Source of the DNA: Hevea brasiliensis
Lineage: Eukaryota; Streptophyta; Magnoliopsida; Malpighiales; Euphorbiaceae
DNA length: 64,000 nucleotides
Reading direction: 5' to 3'
Assembly (NCBI RefSeq): GCF_030052815.1
Contig: NC_079500.1
Coordinates: 5,664,298 to 5,728,297 of the forward strand
In this document: piece by piece, positions 62,058 to 64,000 of the stretch
Layout of the letters: every line of letters starts with the position of its first letter
Position numbering within the stretch: position 1 is the stretch's first letter
Made by a program: the position numbers and the translations under genes
Notes under the pieces: model-generated
Told to the model about the DNA's origin: nothing
The model's input: only the letters and a program-made list of their open reading frames with translations
Databases searched by the model: none

Positions 62058-63129
62058 TTATTTTTTAAATATATATATGTAAGTTACATTTAAAATTATA
62101 TTAAAAATTGAATAATTGATTGAATTTGCAAGCTATTATACCGTAAAACTATTATATTCAAATCTAAATTAATTAATATTTTTAATACTTAAATTCATTT
62201 TAAATCTGATTAAAATTCACCCTATTCTACTTAAACCTATTTTAAATCTAGTTATCATTATTGGAATGATATCTAAAACTATTTAGTTTTATATAGTTTA
62301 ATAAATAATTTATATAAAAGTACAATTTTTCTCAAAAATTTATATTTTAAAAATTAATGATTTGATAAGATATTTAAATTTTACTTATCTAAAATATAAT
62401 ACATATAAAACGTATAAATATTATTATAAGAAATATATTATATGTTTAATTATTTATTTATATAAAAGGGTTCAAATAGCTGGTCCAACACATAAAATTC
62501 AGTTTATATATAGATATTATTTTTTAAATTTCAATTTATCTCAAATTAAATTATATACTATTTAAACATATCTTATAAGATTTAGTTGAATAATATACTT
62601 GAAAATACCCGACCTTAAACTCAAATTTGGTTTAAGTGAAAAATTTGTGGTTTAGTATTCTATTTGAGTCAATTCAATTGAGTTTTATTTTTTTCCACAC
62701 TCAAACTCGATTCAGTTAAATATTTAAGATATCTAAATTTAACTTAATTTAACTTATCATCGGTATAATATAATAAAAATTTTATTAATTTTTAATTAAA
62801 ATTCAAATAGGCTCAATTTTTTTAAACTCAAATTGTTACTTTTATTATATATATTTAGATAAAACAGTTCATATAATTAATAAATTTCTTTTTTAATATA
62901 TAAACTAGATTTAAAATTATATAAAAAGAGTTGAATGTGACTATGAAAAAAGAGTTAAGTATTTTGCTAGTTAATTTGTAATTTATAATAAAAGGATGAG
63001 CATAAAGGACCCAATTCGATAAAGGCTGCATAGGGTCAAAGCACCAAAAAAGGGCGAAACCAAACCGCAAACGGAAATGAATCAAATGATACGGTATCGT
63101 AGACTGAAGGGCTCCACATCAGCCCCTTG
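60553..63129. other. AT-rich spacer with long (TA)n arrays
   Basis: (TA)n arrays lie at about 61213-61264 and 61980-62052, with A- and T-rich homopolymers between. Sequence becomes GC-richer from about 63000, approaching the receptor-kinase gene promoter. No gene is supported. Confidence 0.45.
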
Positions 63130-63137
63130 CATAAAAG
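63130..63137 (+). promoter_or_regulatory. Possible TATA box of the SPARK receptor-like kinase gene
   Basis: CATAAAAG lies within a GC-richer stretch, about 247 bp before the ATG. It would imply a leader of about 210 nt containing CAGCAGCAGC. Confidence 0.35.
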
Positions 63138-63376
63138 CCCACCCTTCTTGTCTCGTTGATTATAACAAGCACCGCACTAATTCGACCTTTCTTACAACAG
63201 CAACTGCAAGCCAGCAGCAGCTATAGCACTGAACCTGTTGGATTGAAAAGAGCGAGAGAGAAAGTAGCACAAGCTCCAATTTGAGAATTCAACACTTCTC
63301 TAACTTGCACATTTTGCAAACCAGAATCCATTAATCAATACATAACCCAAGCAAAATCTTGAGACCAAGTACAGCG

Positions 63377-64000
63377 ATGGGCAGACATGACTTACTTCTT
63401 CTCTTGTTTCTCACTCTTTCTGCCATTATCCTCCCTACCCGTGAAGCAGCAATCGAGTCTCATCCTCTTGCCAAAAATGATTTGTCATCCCAATGCCCCA
63501 TTGTCCTTAACTATGTTTTGAGAATCCCATGGAACAAAACTTCTTGCCAAAATTACCAGCCATCCAAAAATAACACTGCCAATCTCCAAAATGGTATGAC
63601 CGATATGGATCCATGTTGCAGAACCCTTCTCTCCCTCTTTGGGGTAGGCCTTGCTCAGCATCTCAAAGAAACCTCTCTCTTTCAGCTTCCTAGCTTACCC
63701 ACCTCTGTTTCTTGCCTTCAAGATTACCAAACAAAGCTCAGCTCTCTTTCTTTACCTGATAATATTGTGTCTCACTGTTTTGATCCTATGGAGGTTGTGT
63801 TAACTCCTAATATATGTGCCCAAGGGCAGACTTTTCAGGATTGGGTTGCTAAATTGGGTAAATCAACTGTGCTCGACACGGCTTGTAGGCCTGATCTTGC
63901 TGATCTTGCATCGTGCAGTGCATGTGTGGCAGCTGCATTTAAAGTTCATTCTGATTTGATATTAATCGACGGTAATACAACCCATGCTGCATATTGTTTG
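63377..64000 (+). CDS. SPARK-domain receptor-like kinase (At1g11050-like), 5' part
   Basis: An open frame of 208 codons runs off the window end without a stop. It begins with a signal peptide (residues 1 to about 24, LLLLLFLTLSAIILPT). The ectodomain is Cys-rich: QCPIVLNYVLRIPWNKTSC, then DMDPCCRTLLSLFGVGLAQH, then NICAQGQTFQDWV and ACRPDLADLASCSACVAAAF. This is the SPARK ectodomain found in receptor-like kinases of the At1g11050 type and in some GPI-anchored proteins; the resemblance to At1g11050 favours the kinase. Sequons occur at NKT, NNT and NTT. The transmembrane segment and kinase domain would follow beyond 64000. Expected location is the plasma membrane with the SPARK domain outside. 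Ligand unknown. Confidence 0.85.
   Translation, partial: MGRHDLLLLLFLTLSAIILPTREAAIESHPLAKNDLSSQCPIVLNYVLRIPWNKTSCQNYQPSKNNTANLQNGMTDMDPCCRTLLSLFGVGLAQHLKETSLFQLPSLPTSVSCLQDYQTKLSSLSLPDNIVSHCFDPMEVVLTPNICAQGQTFQDWVAKLGKSTVLDTACRPDLADLASCSACVAAAFKVHSDLILIDGNTTHAAYCL

Overview
This is a plant nuclear window, almost certainly from a woody dicot. It is AT-rich, its genes have many introns with GT/AG junctions, and it carries Ty1/copia, RTE-type LINE, hAT, Harbinger-like and Mutator-like elements together with long (TA)n arrays. The predicted proteins look to me like Malpighiales (Euphorbiaceae-type) sequences, but that is an impression from memory and not shown by the data. Five protein genes can be supported, one of them cut by the window end. 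The rest is mobile-element sequence, satellite-like arrays and AT-rich spacer. || Layout. 1-1178: duplicated LTR-like 3' ends. 2224-2775: terminal-inverted-repeat element with a 9-bp target duplication. 4876-8485: 3.6-kb apparent solo LTR on the minus strand. 9606-13380: a single-domain B3 transcription-factor gene (minus strand) between two diverged copies of one segment. 17010-22211: array of about 195-bp units holding a 146-bp MITE and a 4.26-kb LTR-like element, which itself contains a 5'-truncated RTE LINE. 22335-23132: Harbinger/Tourist-like element. 24406-36572: a 14-exon membralin gene with a complete but dead copia element in intron 3, in antisense. 39324-45625: a 12-exon gene for a chloroplast folate-binding protein of the COG0354/GcvT (IBA57-like) family, with an RTE fragment and a hAT deletion derivative in intron 9. 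48139-53888: six units of about 362 bp with a 3.7-kb solo LTR (plus strand) in unit five. 54418-55936: a two-exon gene for a small Cys-rich membrane protein that I cannot assign. 56550-57170: decayed Glu/Lys-rich coding relic. 57200-63100: AT-rich spacer with relic elements. 63377-64000: 5' part of a SPARK-domain receptor-like kinase gene. || How the genes relate. Membralin and the COG0354 gene lie in tandem on the plus strand. Their Arabidopsis relatives carry neighbouring locus numbers (At1g60995, At1g60990), so this looks like an old conserved gene pair and not a functional operon-like unit. The other genes show no evident pathway link. || Structurally, the most unusual item is the giant LTR family at 4876-8485 and 49749-53449. 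Both copies have perfect 5-bp target duplications, they lie in opposite orientation about 41 kb apart, and each interior is built of about seven degenerate repeats of about 190-210 bp. The gene most open to new work is the unassigned Cys-rich membrane protein at 54418-55936.
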